Assembly (NCBI GenBank): GCA_014843695.1
Contig: CM026391.1
Coordinates: 39,292,768-39,356,767, forward strand
From: Archivesica marissinica
Lineage: Eukaryota; Mollusca; Bivalvia; Venerida; Vesicomyidae
Direction: 5' to 3'
Length of the DNA stretch: 64,000 nt
This document shows positions 24,004 through 38,378 of this stretch, piece by piece. How positions within the stretch are numbered: the stretch's first letter is position 1; each line of letters opens with the position of its first letter. A program made the position numbers and the translations under genes. A model generated the notes under the pieces. The model had not been told where the DNA came from, made no database searches, and was given only the letters and a program-made list of their open reading frames with translations.

Positions 24004-27000
24004 CCGAGGCTGTAGTGTACTATTCTACGGGGTCATATATACATCTCTGACCGAGTATGTACTGTACTATTCCACGAGGACATATATACATCTCTGCCCG
24101 AGGCTGTAGTGTACTATTCTACGGGGTCATATATACATCTCTGACCGAGTATGTACTGTACTATTCCATGGGGACATATATACATCTCTGCCCGAGGCTG
24201 TACTGTACTATTCCACGGGGTCATATATACATCTCTGCCCGATGCTGTACTGTACTATTCCACGGGGACATATATACATCTCTGACTGAGTCTGTACTGT
24301 ACTATTTCACGGGGTCATATATACATCTCTGCCCGAGTCTGTATTGTACTATTCCAAGGGGTCATATATACATCGCTGCCAGAGTCTGTACTCTACAATT
24401 TCACGGGGTCATATATACATCTCTGCCCGAGGCTGTACTGTACAATTCCACGGGGTCATATATACATCTCTGACCGAGTATGTACTGTACTATTCCACGG
24501 GGTCATATATACATCTCTGCCCGAGTACGTAATGTACTATTCCACGGGATCATATATAAATCACTGCCCCAGGCTCTACTGTACTTTTCCACGTGGTCAT
24601 ACATACATCTCTGCCCGAGGCTGTACTGTACTATTCTATGGGGTCATATATACATCTCTGCCCGAGGCTGTACTGTACTATTCTATGGGGTCATATATAC
24701 ATCTCTGACCGAGTATGTACTGTACTATTCCACGGGGACATATATACATCACTGCCCGAGGCTGTACTGTACTATTCCTCGCGGTCATATATACATCTCT
24801 GCCCGTTACTGTACTGTACTATTCCAGGGGGACATATATACATCTCTGACTGAGTCTGTACTGTACTATTCCACGGGGTCATATATACATCTCTGCCCGA
24901 GTCTGTATTGTACTATTCCAATGGGTCATATATAAATCGCTGCCAGAGTCTGTACTGTACTATTTCACGGGGATATATATACATCTCTGCCAGAGTCTGT
25001 ACTGTACTATTCCACGAGGTCATATATACATCTCTGCCCGAGTCTGTACTGTACTATTCCACGAGGTCAATTATACATCTCTGCCCGAGGCTGTACTCTA
25101 CTCTTCCACGGGGTCATATATATAGCTCTGACCGAGTATGTACTGTACTATTCCACGGGGTCATATATACATCTCTGCCCGAGGCTGTACTGTACTATTC
25201 CACGGGGTCATATATACATCTCTGCCAGAGTCTGTACTGTACTTTTCCACGGGGTCATATATACATCTCTGCCCGAGCATGTACTGTACTATTCCACGGG
25301 TTCATATATACATCTCTGCCCGAGGCTGTACTTTACTATTCCACGGGTAAATATATACATCCCTGCCCGAGTATGTACTGTACTATTCCACGGGTAAATA
25401 TATACATCCCTGCCCGAGTATGTACTGTACTATTTCAGGGCTCATATATACATCTCTGCCCGAGTATGTACTGTACTATTCCACGGGGTCATATATATAG
25501 CTCTGCCCGAGGCTGTACTGTAAAGTTCCAAGTGGTCATATATACATCTCTGACTGGGTCTCTACTATACCATTCCACGAGGTCATATATACATCCCTGC
25601 CCGAGGCTGTACTGTACTATTCTACGGGGTCATATATACATCTCTGACCGAGTATGTACTGTACTTTTCCACGGGAACATATATACATCCCTGCCCGAGG
25701 CTGTACTGTACTATTCCTCGGGGTCATATATACATCTCTGCCCGATGCTGTACTGTACTATTCCACGGGGACATATATACATCTCTGACTGAGTCTGTAC
25801 TGTACTATTCCACGGGGTCATATATACATCTCTGCCCGAGTCTGTATTGTACTATTCCAAGCGGTCATATATAAATCGCTGCCATAGTCTGTACTGTTCT
25901 ATTTCACGGGGACATATATACATCTCTGCCAGAGTCTGTACTGTACTATTCCACGAAGTCATATATACATCTCTGCCCGAGTCTGTACTGTACTATTCCA
26001 CGAGGTCATATAAACAGCTCTGCCCGAGGCTGTACTGTACTATTCCACGGGGTCATATATATAGCTCTGACCGAGTATGTACTGTACTATTCCACGGGGT
26101 CATATATACATCTCTGCCCGAGGCTGTACTGTACTATTCCACGGGGTCATATATACATCTCTGCCAGAGTCTGTACTGTACTGTTCCACGGGGTCATATA
26201 TACATCACTGCCCGAGCATGTACTGTACTATTCCACGGGGTCATATATACATCTCTGCCCGATGCTGTACTGTACTATTCCACGGGGACATATATAAATC
26301 TCTGACTGAGTCTGTACTGTACTATTTCACGGGGTCATATATACATCTCTGCCCGAGTCTGTATTGTACTATTCCAAGGGGTCATATATACATCGCTGCC
26401 AGAGTCTGTACTCTACAATTTCACGGGGTCATATATACATCTCTGCCCGAGGCTGTACTGTACTATTCCACGGGGTCATATATACATCTCTGACCGAGTA
26501 TGTACTGTACTATTCCACGGGGTCATATATACATCTCTGCCCGAGTACGTAATGTACTATTCCACGGGATCATATATAAATCTCTGCCCCAGGCTCTACT
26601 GTACTTTTCCACGTGGTCATACATACATCTCTGCACGAGCATGTACTGTACTATTCCGCGGGTTCATATATACATCTCTGCCAGAGGCTGTACTGTACTA
26701 TTCCAGGGGTAAATATATACATCTCTGCCCGAGTATGTACTGTACTATTCCAGGGCTCATATATACATCTCTGCCAATGTATGTACAGTACAAATCCACG
26801 GGGTCATATATATAGCTCTGCCCGAGGCTGTACTGTAAAGTACCAAGTGGTCATATATACATCTCTGACTGGGTCTCTACTATACTATTCCACGAGGTCA
26901 TATATACATCTCTGCCCGAGGCTGTACTGTACTATTCTATGGGGTCATATATACATCTCTGACCGAGTATGTACTGTACTATTCCACGGGGACATATATA

Positions 27001-30000
27001 CATCCCTGCCCGAGGCTGTACTGTACTATTCCTCGCGGTCATATATACATCTCTGCCCGTTACTGTACTGTACTATTCCACGGGGACATATATACATCTC
27101 TGACTGAGTCTGTACTGTACTATTCCACTGGGTCATATATACATCTCTGCCCGAGGCTGTACTGTACTATTCCACGGCTCATATATACATCTCTGCCCGA
27201 GTATGTACTGTACTATTCCACGGGATCATATATATATATCTGCCCGAGGCTGTACTGTAAAGTTCCAAGTGGTCATATATACATCTCTGACTGGGTCTGT
27301 ACTATACTATTCCACGAGGTCATATATACATCTCTGCCCGAGTATGTACTGTACTCTTCCACGAGGTCATATATACATCTCTGACTGGGTCTGTACTATA
27401 CTATTCCACGAGGTCATATATACATCTCTGACCGAGTATGTACTGTACTATTCCTCGGGGTCATATATACATCTCTGCCCGATGCTGTACTGTACTATTC
27501 CACGGGGACATATATACATCTCTGCCCAAGTCTGTATTATACTATTCCAAGGGGTCATATATACATCGCTGCCAGAGTATGTACAGTACTATTCCACGGG
27601 GTCATATATACATCTCTGACCGAGTATGTACTCTACTATTCCACGGGGTCATATATATAGCTCTGCCCGAGGCTGTACTGTAAAGTTCCAAGTGGTCACA
27701 TATACATCTCTGACTGGGTCTCTACTATACTATTCCACGAGGTCATATATACATCTCTGCCCGAGGCTGTACTGTACTATTCTACGAGGTCATATATACA
27801 TCTCTGACCGAGTATGTACTGTACTATTCCACGGGGACATATATACATCCCTGCCCGAGGCTGTACTGTACTATTCCTCGGGGTCATATATACATCTCTG
27901 CCCGATGCTGTACTGTACTATTCCACGGGGACATATATACATCTCTGACTGAGTCTGTACTGTACTATTCCACGGGGTCATATATACATCTCTGCCCGAG
28001 TCTGTATTGTACTATTCCACGGGGTCATATATACATCTCTGCCAGAGTCTGTACTGTACTTTTCCACGGGGTCATATATACATCTCTGCCCGAGCATGTA
28101 CTGTACTATTCCATGGGTTCATATATACATCTCTGCCCGAGGCTGTAGTGTACTATTCCAGGGCTCATATATACATCTCTGCCCGAGTATGTACTGTACT
28201 ATTCCACGGGATCATATACATATCTCTGCCCGAGGCTGTACTGTAAAGTTCCAAGTGGTCATATATACATCTCTGACTGGGTCTGTACTGTACTATTCCA
28301 CGGGGTCATATATACATCTCTGCCCGAGTCTGTATTGTACTATTCCAATGGGTCATATATAAATCGCTGCCAGAGTCTGTACTGTACTATTTCACGGGGA
28401 CATATATACATCTCTGCCAGAGTCTATACTGTACTATTCCACGAGGTCATATATACATCTCTGCCCGAGTCTGTACTCTACTATTCAACGAGGTCATATA
28501 TACATCTCTGCCCGAGGCTGTACTGTACTATTCCACGGGGTCATATATATATAGCTCTGACCGAGTATGTACTGTACTATTCCACGGGGTCATATATACA
28601 TCTCTGCCCGAGGCTGTACTGTACTATTCCACGGGGTCATATATACATCTCTGCCAGAGTCTGTACTGTACTTTTCCACGGGGTCATATATACATCTCTG
28701 ACTGGGTCTGTACTATACTATTCCACGAGGTCATATATACATCTCTGATCGAGTATGTACTGTACTTTTCCACGGGGTCATATATACATCTCTGCCCTAT
28801 GCTGTACTGTACTATTCCACGGGGTCATATATACATCTCTGCCCGATGCTGTACTGTACTATTCCACGGGGACATATATACATCTCTGACTGAGTCTGTA
28901 CTGTACTATTTCACGGGGTCATATATACATCTCTGCCCGAGTCTGTATTGTACTCTTCCAAGGGGTCATATATACATCGCTGCCAGAGTCTGTACTCTAC
29001 AATTTCACGGGGTCATATATACATCTCTGCCCGAGGCTGTACTGTACTATTCCACTGGGTCATATATACATCTCTGACCGAGTATGTACTGTACTCTTCT
29101 ACGGGGTCATATATACATCTCTGCCCGAGTATGTACTGTACTATTCCACGGGATCATATATAAATCTCTGCCCGAGGCTGTACTGTACTATTCCACGGTG
29201 TCATATATACATCTCTGCCAGAGTCTGTACTGTACTTTTCCACGGGGTCATATATACATCTCTGCCCGAGCATGTACTGAACTATTCCACGGGTTCATAT
29301 ATACATCTCTGCCCGAGGCTCTACTGTACTATTCCATGGCTCATATATACATCCCTGCCCGAGTATGTACTGTACTCTTCCACGGGATCATATATATATC
29401 TCTGCCCGAGGCTGTACTGTAAAGTTCCAAGTGGTCATATATACATCTCTGACTGGGTGTGTACTATACTATTCCACGAGGTCATATATACATCTCTGCC
29501 CGAGGCTGTAGTGTACTATTCTACGGGGTCATATATACATCTCTGACCGAGTATGTACTGTACTCTTCCAAGGGGACATATATACATCTCTGACTGATGC
29601 TGTACTGTACTATTCCACTGGGTCATATATACATCTCTGCCCGATGCTGTACTGCACTATTCCACGGGGACATATATACATCTCTGACTGAGTCTGTACT
29701 GTACTATTTCACGGGGTCATATATACATCTCTGCCCGAGTCTGTATTGTACTATTCCAATGGGTCATATATACATCGCTGCCAGAGTCTGTACTCTACAA
29801 TTTCACGGGGACATATATACATCTCTGCCAGAGTCTGTACTGTACTCTTCCACGAGGTCATATATACATCTCTGCCCGAGTCTGTACTGTACTAGTCCAC
29901 GGGTTCATATATACATCTCTGCCCGAGTCTGTACAGTACTATTCCACGGGATCATATAAAAATCTCTGCCCCAGTCTCTACTGTAATTTACCACGTGGTC

Positions 30001-31241
30001 ATATATACATCTCTGCCCGAGCATGTACTGTACTATTCCACGGGTTCATATATACATCTCTGTCCGATGCGGTACTGTACTATTCCACGGGTAAATATAT
30101 ACATCTCTGCCAGAGTATGTACTGTACTATTCCAGGGCTCATATATACATCTCTGCCCGAGTATGTACTGTACTATTCCACGGGGTCATATATATAGCTC
30201 TGCCCGAGGCTGCACTGTAAAGTTCCAAGTGGTCATATATACATCTCTGACTGGGTCTCTACTATACTATTTTACGAGGTCATATATACATCTCTGCCCG
30301 AGGCTGTACTGTACTATTCTACGGGGTCATATATACATCTCTGACCGAGTATGTACTGTACTTTTCCACGGGGACATATATACATCCCTGCCCGAGGCTG
30401 TACTGTACTATTCCACGGGGTCATATATACATCTCTGACCGAGGCTGTACTGTACTAATCCACATGGACATATATATAGCTCTGACCGAGGCTGTACTGT
30501 ACTCTTCCACGAGGTCATATATACATCTCTGACCTAGGCTGTACTGTACTATTCCACGAGGACATATATACATCTCTGACCTAGGCTGTACTGTACTATT
30601 CCACTAGGTCATATATACATCTCTGACCGAGTATGTACTGTACTATTCCACGACGTCATATATACATCTCTGACTGAGTCTGTACTGTACTATTCCACGA
30701 GGTCATATATACAACTCTGACTGAGTCTGTACTGTACTATTCCATGGGGTCATATATACATCTCTGACCGAGGCTGTACTGTACTATTCCACGAGGACAT
30801 ATATATAGCTCTGCTCGAGGCTGTACTGTACTATTCCACGAGGTCATATATATATAGCTCTGCCCGAGGCTGTAGTATACTATTCCACGAAGTCATATAT
30901 ACATCTCTGACCGAGGCTGTACTGTACTATTCCACGAGGTCATATATACATCTCTGACTGAGTCTGTACTGTACTCTTCCACGGGGTCATATATACATCT
31001 CTGCCCAAGTCTGTATTGTACTATTCCAATGGGTCATATATAAATCGCTGCCAGAGTCTGTACTGTACTATTTCAAGGGGACATATATACATCTCTGCCA
31101 GAGTATGTACTGTACTATTCCACGAGGTCATATATACATCTCTGCCCGAGTCTGTACTGTACTATTCCACGAGGTCATATATACATCTCTGCCCGAGGCT
31201 GTACTGTACTATTCCACGGGGTCATATATATAGCTCTGACC
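24004..31241. repeat. 47-bp array with overlapping 0.9-kb and 2-kb duplications
   Basis: The segment at about 24870-25290 recurs at 25810-26230 (offset 939, about 20 monomers), and 24330-24600 recurs at 26350-26620 (offset 2020, about 43 monomers). These include uninterrupted versions of the transposon target region at 24392 and 26412. Shorter matches to 27200-29100 exist in rearranged order. Nothing but satellite is present. Confidence 0.8.
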
Positions 31242-34200
31242 GTGTATGTACTCTACTATTCCACGGGGTCATATATACATCTCTGCCCGAGGCTGTACTG
31301 TACTATTCCACGGGGTCATATATACATCTCTGCCATAGTCTGTACTGTACTTTTCCACGGGGTTATATATACATCTCTGCCTGAGCATGTACTGTACTAT
31401 TCCACGGGTTCATATATACATCTCTGCCCGAGGCTGTACTGTACTATTCCACGGGTAAATATATACATCTCTGCCCGAGTATGTACTGTACTATTCCAGG
31501 GCTGATATATACATCTCTGCCCGAGTATGTACTGTACTATTCCACGGGGTCATATATATAGCTCTGCCCGAGGCTGTACTTTAAATTCCAAGTGGTCATA
31601 TATACATCTCTGACTGGGTCTCTACTATACCATTCCACGAGGTCATATAAACATCCCTGCCCGAGGCTGAACTGTACTATTCTACGGGGTCATATATACA
31701 TCTCTGACCGAGTATGTACTGTACTTTTCCACGGGGACATATATACATCCCTGCCCGAGGCTGTACTGTACTATTCCTCGGGGTCATATATACATCTCTG
31801 CCCGATGCTGTACTGTACTATTCCAAGGGGACATAAATATATCTCTGACTGAGTCTGTACTGTACTATTCCACGGGGTCATATATACATCTCTGCCCGAG
31901 TCTGTATTGTACTATTCCAAGGGGTCATATATAAATCGCTGCCAGAGTCTGTACTCTACTATTTCACGGGGACATATATACATCTCTGCCAGAGTCTGTA
32001 CTGTATTATTCCACGAGGTCATATATACATCTCTGCCCGAGTCTGTACTGTACTATTCCACGAGGTCATATATACAGCTCTGCCCGAGGCTGTACTGTAC
32101 TATTCCACGGGGTCATATATATAGCTCTGACCGAGTATGTACTGTACTATTCCACGGGGTCATATATTCATCTCTGCCTGAGGCTGTACTGTACTATTCC
32201 ACGGGGTCATATATACATCTCTGCCAGAGTCTGTACTGTACTGTTCCACGGGGTCATATATACATCTCTGCCCGAGCATGTACTGTACTATTCCATGGGT
32301 TCATATATACATCTCTGCCCGAGGCTGTACTCTACTATTCCACGGCTCATATATACATCTCTGCCCGAGTATGTACTGTACTATTCCACGGGATCATATA
32401 TATATATCTGCCCGAGGCTGTACTGTACTCTTCCACGAGGTCATATATACATCTCTGACTGGGTCTGTACTATACTATTCCACGAGGTCATATATACATC
32501 TCTGACCGAGTATGTACTGTACTATTCCACGGGGTCATATATACATCTCTGCCCGATGCTGTACTGTACTATTCCATGGGGTCATATATTCATCTCTGCC
32601 CGATGCTGTACTGTACTATTCCACGGGGACATATATACATCTCTGACTGAGTCTGTACTGTACTTTTTCACGGGGTCATATATACATCTCTGCCCGAGTC
32701 TGTATTGTACTATTCCAAGGGGTCATATATACATCACTGCCAGAGTCTGTACTCTACAATTTCACGGGGTCATATATACATCTCTGCCCGAGGCTGTACT
32801 GTACTATTCCACGGGGTCATATATACATCTCTGACCGAGTATGTACTGTACTATTCCATGGGGTCATATATACATCTCTGCCCGAGTATGTACTGTACTA
32901 TTCCACGGGATCATATATAAATCTCTGCCCAAGGCTCTACTGTACTTTTCCACGTGGTCATATATACATCTCTGCCCGAGCATGTAGTGTACTTTTCCAC
33001 GGGTTCATATATACATCACTGCCCGAGGCTGTAATGTACTATTCCAGGGGTAAATATATACATCTCTGCCCGAGTATGTACTGTACTATTCCAGGGCTCA
33101 TATATACATCTCTGCCTGAGTATGTATTGTACTTTTCCACGGGGTCATATATATAGCTCTGCCCGAGGCTGTACTGTAAAGTTCCAAGTGGTCATATATA
33201 CATCTCTGACTGGGTCTCTACTATACTATTCCACGAGGTCATATATACATCTCTGCCCGAGGCTGTACTGTACTATTCTACGGGGTCATATACACATATC
33301 TGACCGAGTATGTACTGTACTATTCCACGGGGACATATATACATCCCTGCCCGAGGCTGTACTGTACTATTCCTCGGGGTCATATATACATCTCTGCCCG
33401 ATGCTGTACTGTACTATTCCACGGGGACATATATACATCTCTGACTGAGTCTGTACTGTACTATTCCACGGGGTCATATATACATCTCTGCCGGAGTCTG
33501 TATTGTACTATTCCACGGGGTCATAAATATAGCTCTGACCGAGTATGTACTGTACTATTCCACGGGGTCATATATACATCTCTGCCCGAGGCTGTACTGT
33601 ACTATTCCACGGGGTCATATATACATCTCTGCCAGAGTCTGTACTGTACTTTTCCACGGGGTCATATATACATCCCTGCCCCAGCATGTACTGTACTATT
33701 CCACGGGTTTATATATACATCTCTGCCCGAGGCTGTACTGTACTATTCCACGGCTCATATATACATCTCTGCCCGAGTATGTACTGTACTATTCCACGGG
33801 ATCATATATATATCTCTGCCCGAGGCTGTACTGTAAAGTTCCAAGTGGTCATATATACATCTCTGACTGGGTCTGTACTATACTAATCCACGAGGTCATA
33901 TATACATCTCTGCCCGAGTATGTACTGTACTCTTCCACGAGGTCATATATACATCTCTGACTGGGTCTGTACTATACTATTCCACGAGGTCATATATACA
34001 TCTATGACCGAGTATGTACTGTACTATTCCACGGGGTCATATATACATCTCTGCCCTATGCTGTACTGTACTATTCCACGGGGTCATATATACATCTCTG
34101 CCCGATGCTGTACTGTACTATTCCACGGGGACATATATACATCTCTGACTGAGTCTGTACTGTACTATTTCACGGTGTCATATATACATCTCTGCCCGAG

Positions 34201-37200
34201 TCTGTATTGTACTATTCCAAGAGGTCATATATACATCGCTGCCATAGTCTGTACTCTACAATTTCACGGGGTCATATATACATCTCTGCCCGAGGCTGTA
34301 CTGTACTATTCTACGGGGTCATATATACATCTCTGACCGAGTATGTACTGTACTATTCCACGGGATCATATATAAATCTCTGCCCGAGGCTGTACTGTAC
34401 TATTCCACGGTGTCATATATACAGCTCTGCCCGAGGCTGTAGTGTACTATTCTACGGGGTCATATATACATCTCTGACGGAGTATGTACTGTACTCTTCC
34501 AAGGGGACATATATACATCTCTGACTGATGCTGTACTGTACTATTTCACGGTGTCATATATACATCTCTGCCCGAGTCTGTATTGTATTATTCCAAGTGG
34601 TCATATATACATCGCTGCCAGAGTCTGTACTCTACAATTTCACGGGGTCATATATACATCTCTGCCCGAGGCTGTACTGTACTATTCTACGGGGTCATAT
34701 ATACATCTCTGACCGAGTATGTACTGTACTCTTCCACGGGATCATATATAAATCTCTGCCCGAGGCTGTACTGTACTATTCTACGGGGTCATATATACAT
34801 CTCTGACCGAGTATGTACTGTACTTTTCCACGGGGACATATATACATCTCTGACTGAGGCTGTACTGTACTATTCCACTGGGTCATATATACATCTCTGC
34901 CCGAGGCTGTACTGTACTATTCCACGGGGTCATATATACATCTCTGACTGTGTATGTACTATACTATTCCACGGGGTCATATATACATCTCTGCCCGAGG
35001 CTGTACTGTACTATTCTACGGGGTCATATATACATCTCTGACATAGTCTGTACTGTACTTTTCCACGGGGTTATATATACATCTCTGCCCGAGCATGTAC
35101 TGTACTATTCCACGGGTTCTTATATACATCTCTGCCCGAGGCTGTACTGTACTATTCCACGGGTAAATATATACATCTCTGCACGAGTATGTACTGTACT
35201 ATTCCAGGGCTGATATATACATCTCTGCCCGAGTATGTACTGTACTATTCCACGGGGTCATATATATAGCTCTGCCCGAGGCTGTACTTTAAAGTTCCAA
35301 GTGGTCATATATACATCTCTGACTGGGTCTCTACTATACCATTCCACGAGGTCATATAAACATCCCTGCCCGAGGCTGTACTGTACTATTCTACGGGGTC
35401 ATATATACATCTCTGACCGAGTATGTACTGTACTTTTCCACGGGGACATATATACATCCCTGCCCGAGGCTGTACTGTACTATTCCTCGGGGTCATATAT
35501 ACATCTCTGCCCGATGCTGTACTGTACTATTCCAAGGGGACATAAATACATCTCTGACTGAGTCTGTACTGTACTATTCCACGGGGTCATATATACATCT
35601 CTGCCCGAGTCTGTATTGTACTATTCCCAGGGGTCATATATAAATCGCTGCCAGAGTCTGTACTCTACTATTTCACGGGGACATATATACATCTCTGCCA
35701 GAGTCTGTACTGTATTATTCCACGAGGTCATATATACATCTCTGCCCGAGTCTGTACTGTACTATTCCACGAGGTCATATATACAGCTCTGCCCGAGGCT
35801 GTACTGTACTATTCCACGGGGTCATATATATAGCTCTGACCGAGTATGTACTGTACTATTCCACGGGGTCATATATTCATCTCTGCCCGAGGCTGTACTG
35901 TACTATTCCACGGGGTCATATATACATCTCTGCCAGAGTCTGTACTGTACTGTTCCACGGGGTCATATATACATCTCTGCCCGAGCATGAACTGTACTAT
36001 TCCATGGGTTCATATATACATCTCTGCCCGAGGCTGTACTCTGCTATTCCACGGCTCATATATACATCTCTGCCCGAGTATGTACTGTACTATTCCACGG
36101 GATCATATATATATATCTGCCCGAGGCTGTACTGTAAAGTTCCAAGTGGTCATATATACATCTCTGACTGGGTCTGTACTATACTATTCCACGAGGTCAT
36201 ATATACATCTCTGCCCGAGTATGTACTGTACTCTTCCACGAGGTCATATATACATCTCTGACTGGGTCTGTACTATACTATTCCACGAGGTCATATATAC
36301 ATCTCTGACCGAGTATGTACTGTACTATTCCACGGGGTCATATATACATCTCTGCTCGATGCTGTACTGTACTATTCCATGGGGTCATATATACATCTCT
36401 GCCCGATGCTGTACTGTACTATTCCACGGGGACATATATACATCTCTGACTGAGTCTGTACTGTACTTTTTCACGGGGTCATATATACATCTCTGCCCGA
36501 GTCTGTATTGTACTATTCCAAGGGGTCATATATACATCTCTGCCCGAGGCTGTACTGTACTATTCCATGGGGTCATATATACATCTCTGACCGAGTATGT
36601 ACTGTACTATTCCATGGGGTCATATATACATCTCTGCCCGAGTATGTACTGTACTATTCCACGGGATCATATATAAATCTCTGCCCCAGGCTCTACTGTA
36701 CTTTTCCACGTGGTCATATATACATCTCTGCCCGAGCATGTAGTGTACTTTTCCACGGGTTCATATATACATCACTGCCCGAGGCTGTACTGTACTATTC
36801 CAGGGGTAAATATATACATCTCTGCCCGAGTATGTACTGTACTATTCCAGGGCTCATATATACATCTCTGCCTGAGTATGTATTGTACTTTTCCACGGGG
36901 TCATATATATAGCTCTGCCCGAGGCTGTACTGTAAAGTTCCAAGTGGTCATATATACATCTCTGACTGGGTCTCTACTATACTCTTCCACGAGGTCATAT
37001 ATACATCTCTGCCCGAGGCTGTACTGTACTATTCTACGGGGTCATATACACATATCTGACCGAGTATGTACTGTACTATTCCACGGGGACATAAATACAT
37101 CCCTGCCCGAGGCTGTACTGTACTATTCCACGGGGTCATAAATATAGCTCTGACCGAGTATGTACTCTACTATTCCACGGGGTCATATATACATCTCTGC

Positions 37201-38378
37201 CCGAGGCTGTACTGTACTATTCCACGGGGTCATATATACATCTCTGCCAGAGTCTGTACTGTACTTTTCCACGGGGTCATATATACATCCCTGCCCCAGC
37301 ATGTACTGTACTATTCCACGGGTTTATATATACATCTCTGCCCGAGGCTGTACTGTACTATTCCACGGCTCATATATACATCTCTGCCCGAGTATGTACT
37401 GTACTATTCCACGGGATCATATATATATCTCTGCCCGAGGCTGTACTGTAAAGTTCCAAGTGGTCATATATACATCTCTGACTGGGTCTGTACTATACTA
37501 TTCCACGAGGTCATATATACATCTCTGCCCGAGTATGTACTGTACTCTTCCACGAGGTCATATATACATCTCTGACTGGGTCTGTACTATACTATTCCAC
37601 GAGGTCATATATACATCTATGACCGAGTATGTACTGTACTATTCCACGGGGTCATATATACATCTCTGCCCTATGCTGTACTGTACTATTCCACGGGGTC
37701 ATATATACATCTCTGCCCGATGCTGTACTGTACTATTCCACGGGGACATATATACATCTCTGACTGAGTCTGTACTGTACTATTTCACGGTGTCATATAT
37801 ACATCTCTGCCCGAGTCTGTATTGTACTATTCCAAGTGGTCATATATACATCTCTGCCCGAGGCTGTAGTGTACTATTCTACGGGGTCATATATACATCT
37901 CTGACCGAGTATGTACTGTACTCTTCCAAGGGGACATATATACATCTCTGACTGATGCTGTACTGTACTATTTCACGGTGTCATATATACATCTCTGCCC
38001 GAGTCTGTATTGTACTATTCCAAGTGGTCATATATACATCGCTGCCAGAGTCTGTACTCTACAATTTCACGGGGTCATATATACATCTCTGCCCGAGGCT
38101 GTACTGTACTATTCTACGGGGTCATATATACATCTCTGACCGAGTATGTACTGTACTCTTCCACGGGATCATATATAAATCTCTGCCCGAGGCTGTACTG
38201 TACTATTCCACGGTGTCATATATACATCTCTGCCCGAGGCTGTAGTGTACTATTCTACGGGGTCATATATACATCTCTGACCGAGTATGTACTGTACTCT
38301 TCCAAGGGGACATATATACATCTCTGACTGATGCTGTACTGTACTATTCCACTGGGTCATATATACATCTCTGCCCGA
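31242..38378. repeat. About 3.7-kb (79-monomer) higher-order repeat, two copies
   Basis: Monomer order from 31242 is repeated from 34950. Offsets are 3708-3709 for the first part (31907 with 35616; 32295 with 36004), 3756 around 33122/36878, 3615 around 33545/37160 and 3427 around 34528/37955. Each step is a multiple of 47, so the copies differ by gain or loss of whole monomers. This is the largest higher-order unit I can see in the right arm. Confidence 0.82.

Noticed and set aside
24908..25792. 294-codon plus-strand open frame in the 47-bp satellite, and dozens of similar 60-276 codon frames
   Set aside because: All are cyclic translations of the satellite monomer, overlap each other in several frames and on both strands, and end at routine monomer variants. 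There is no domain, no start context and no sign of selection.
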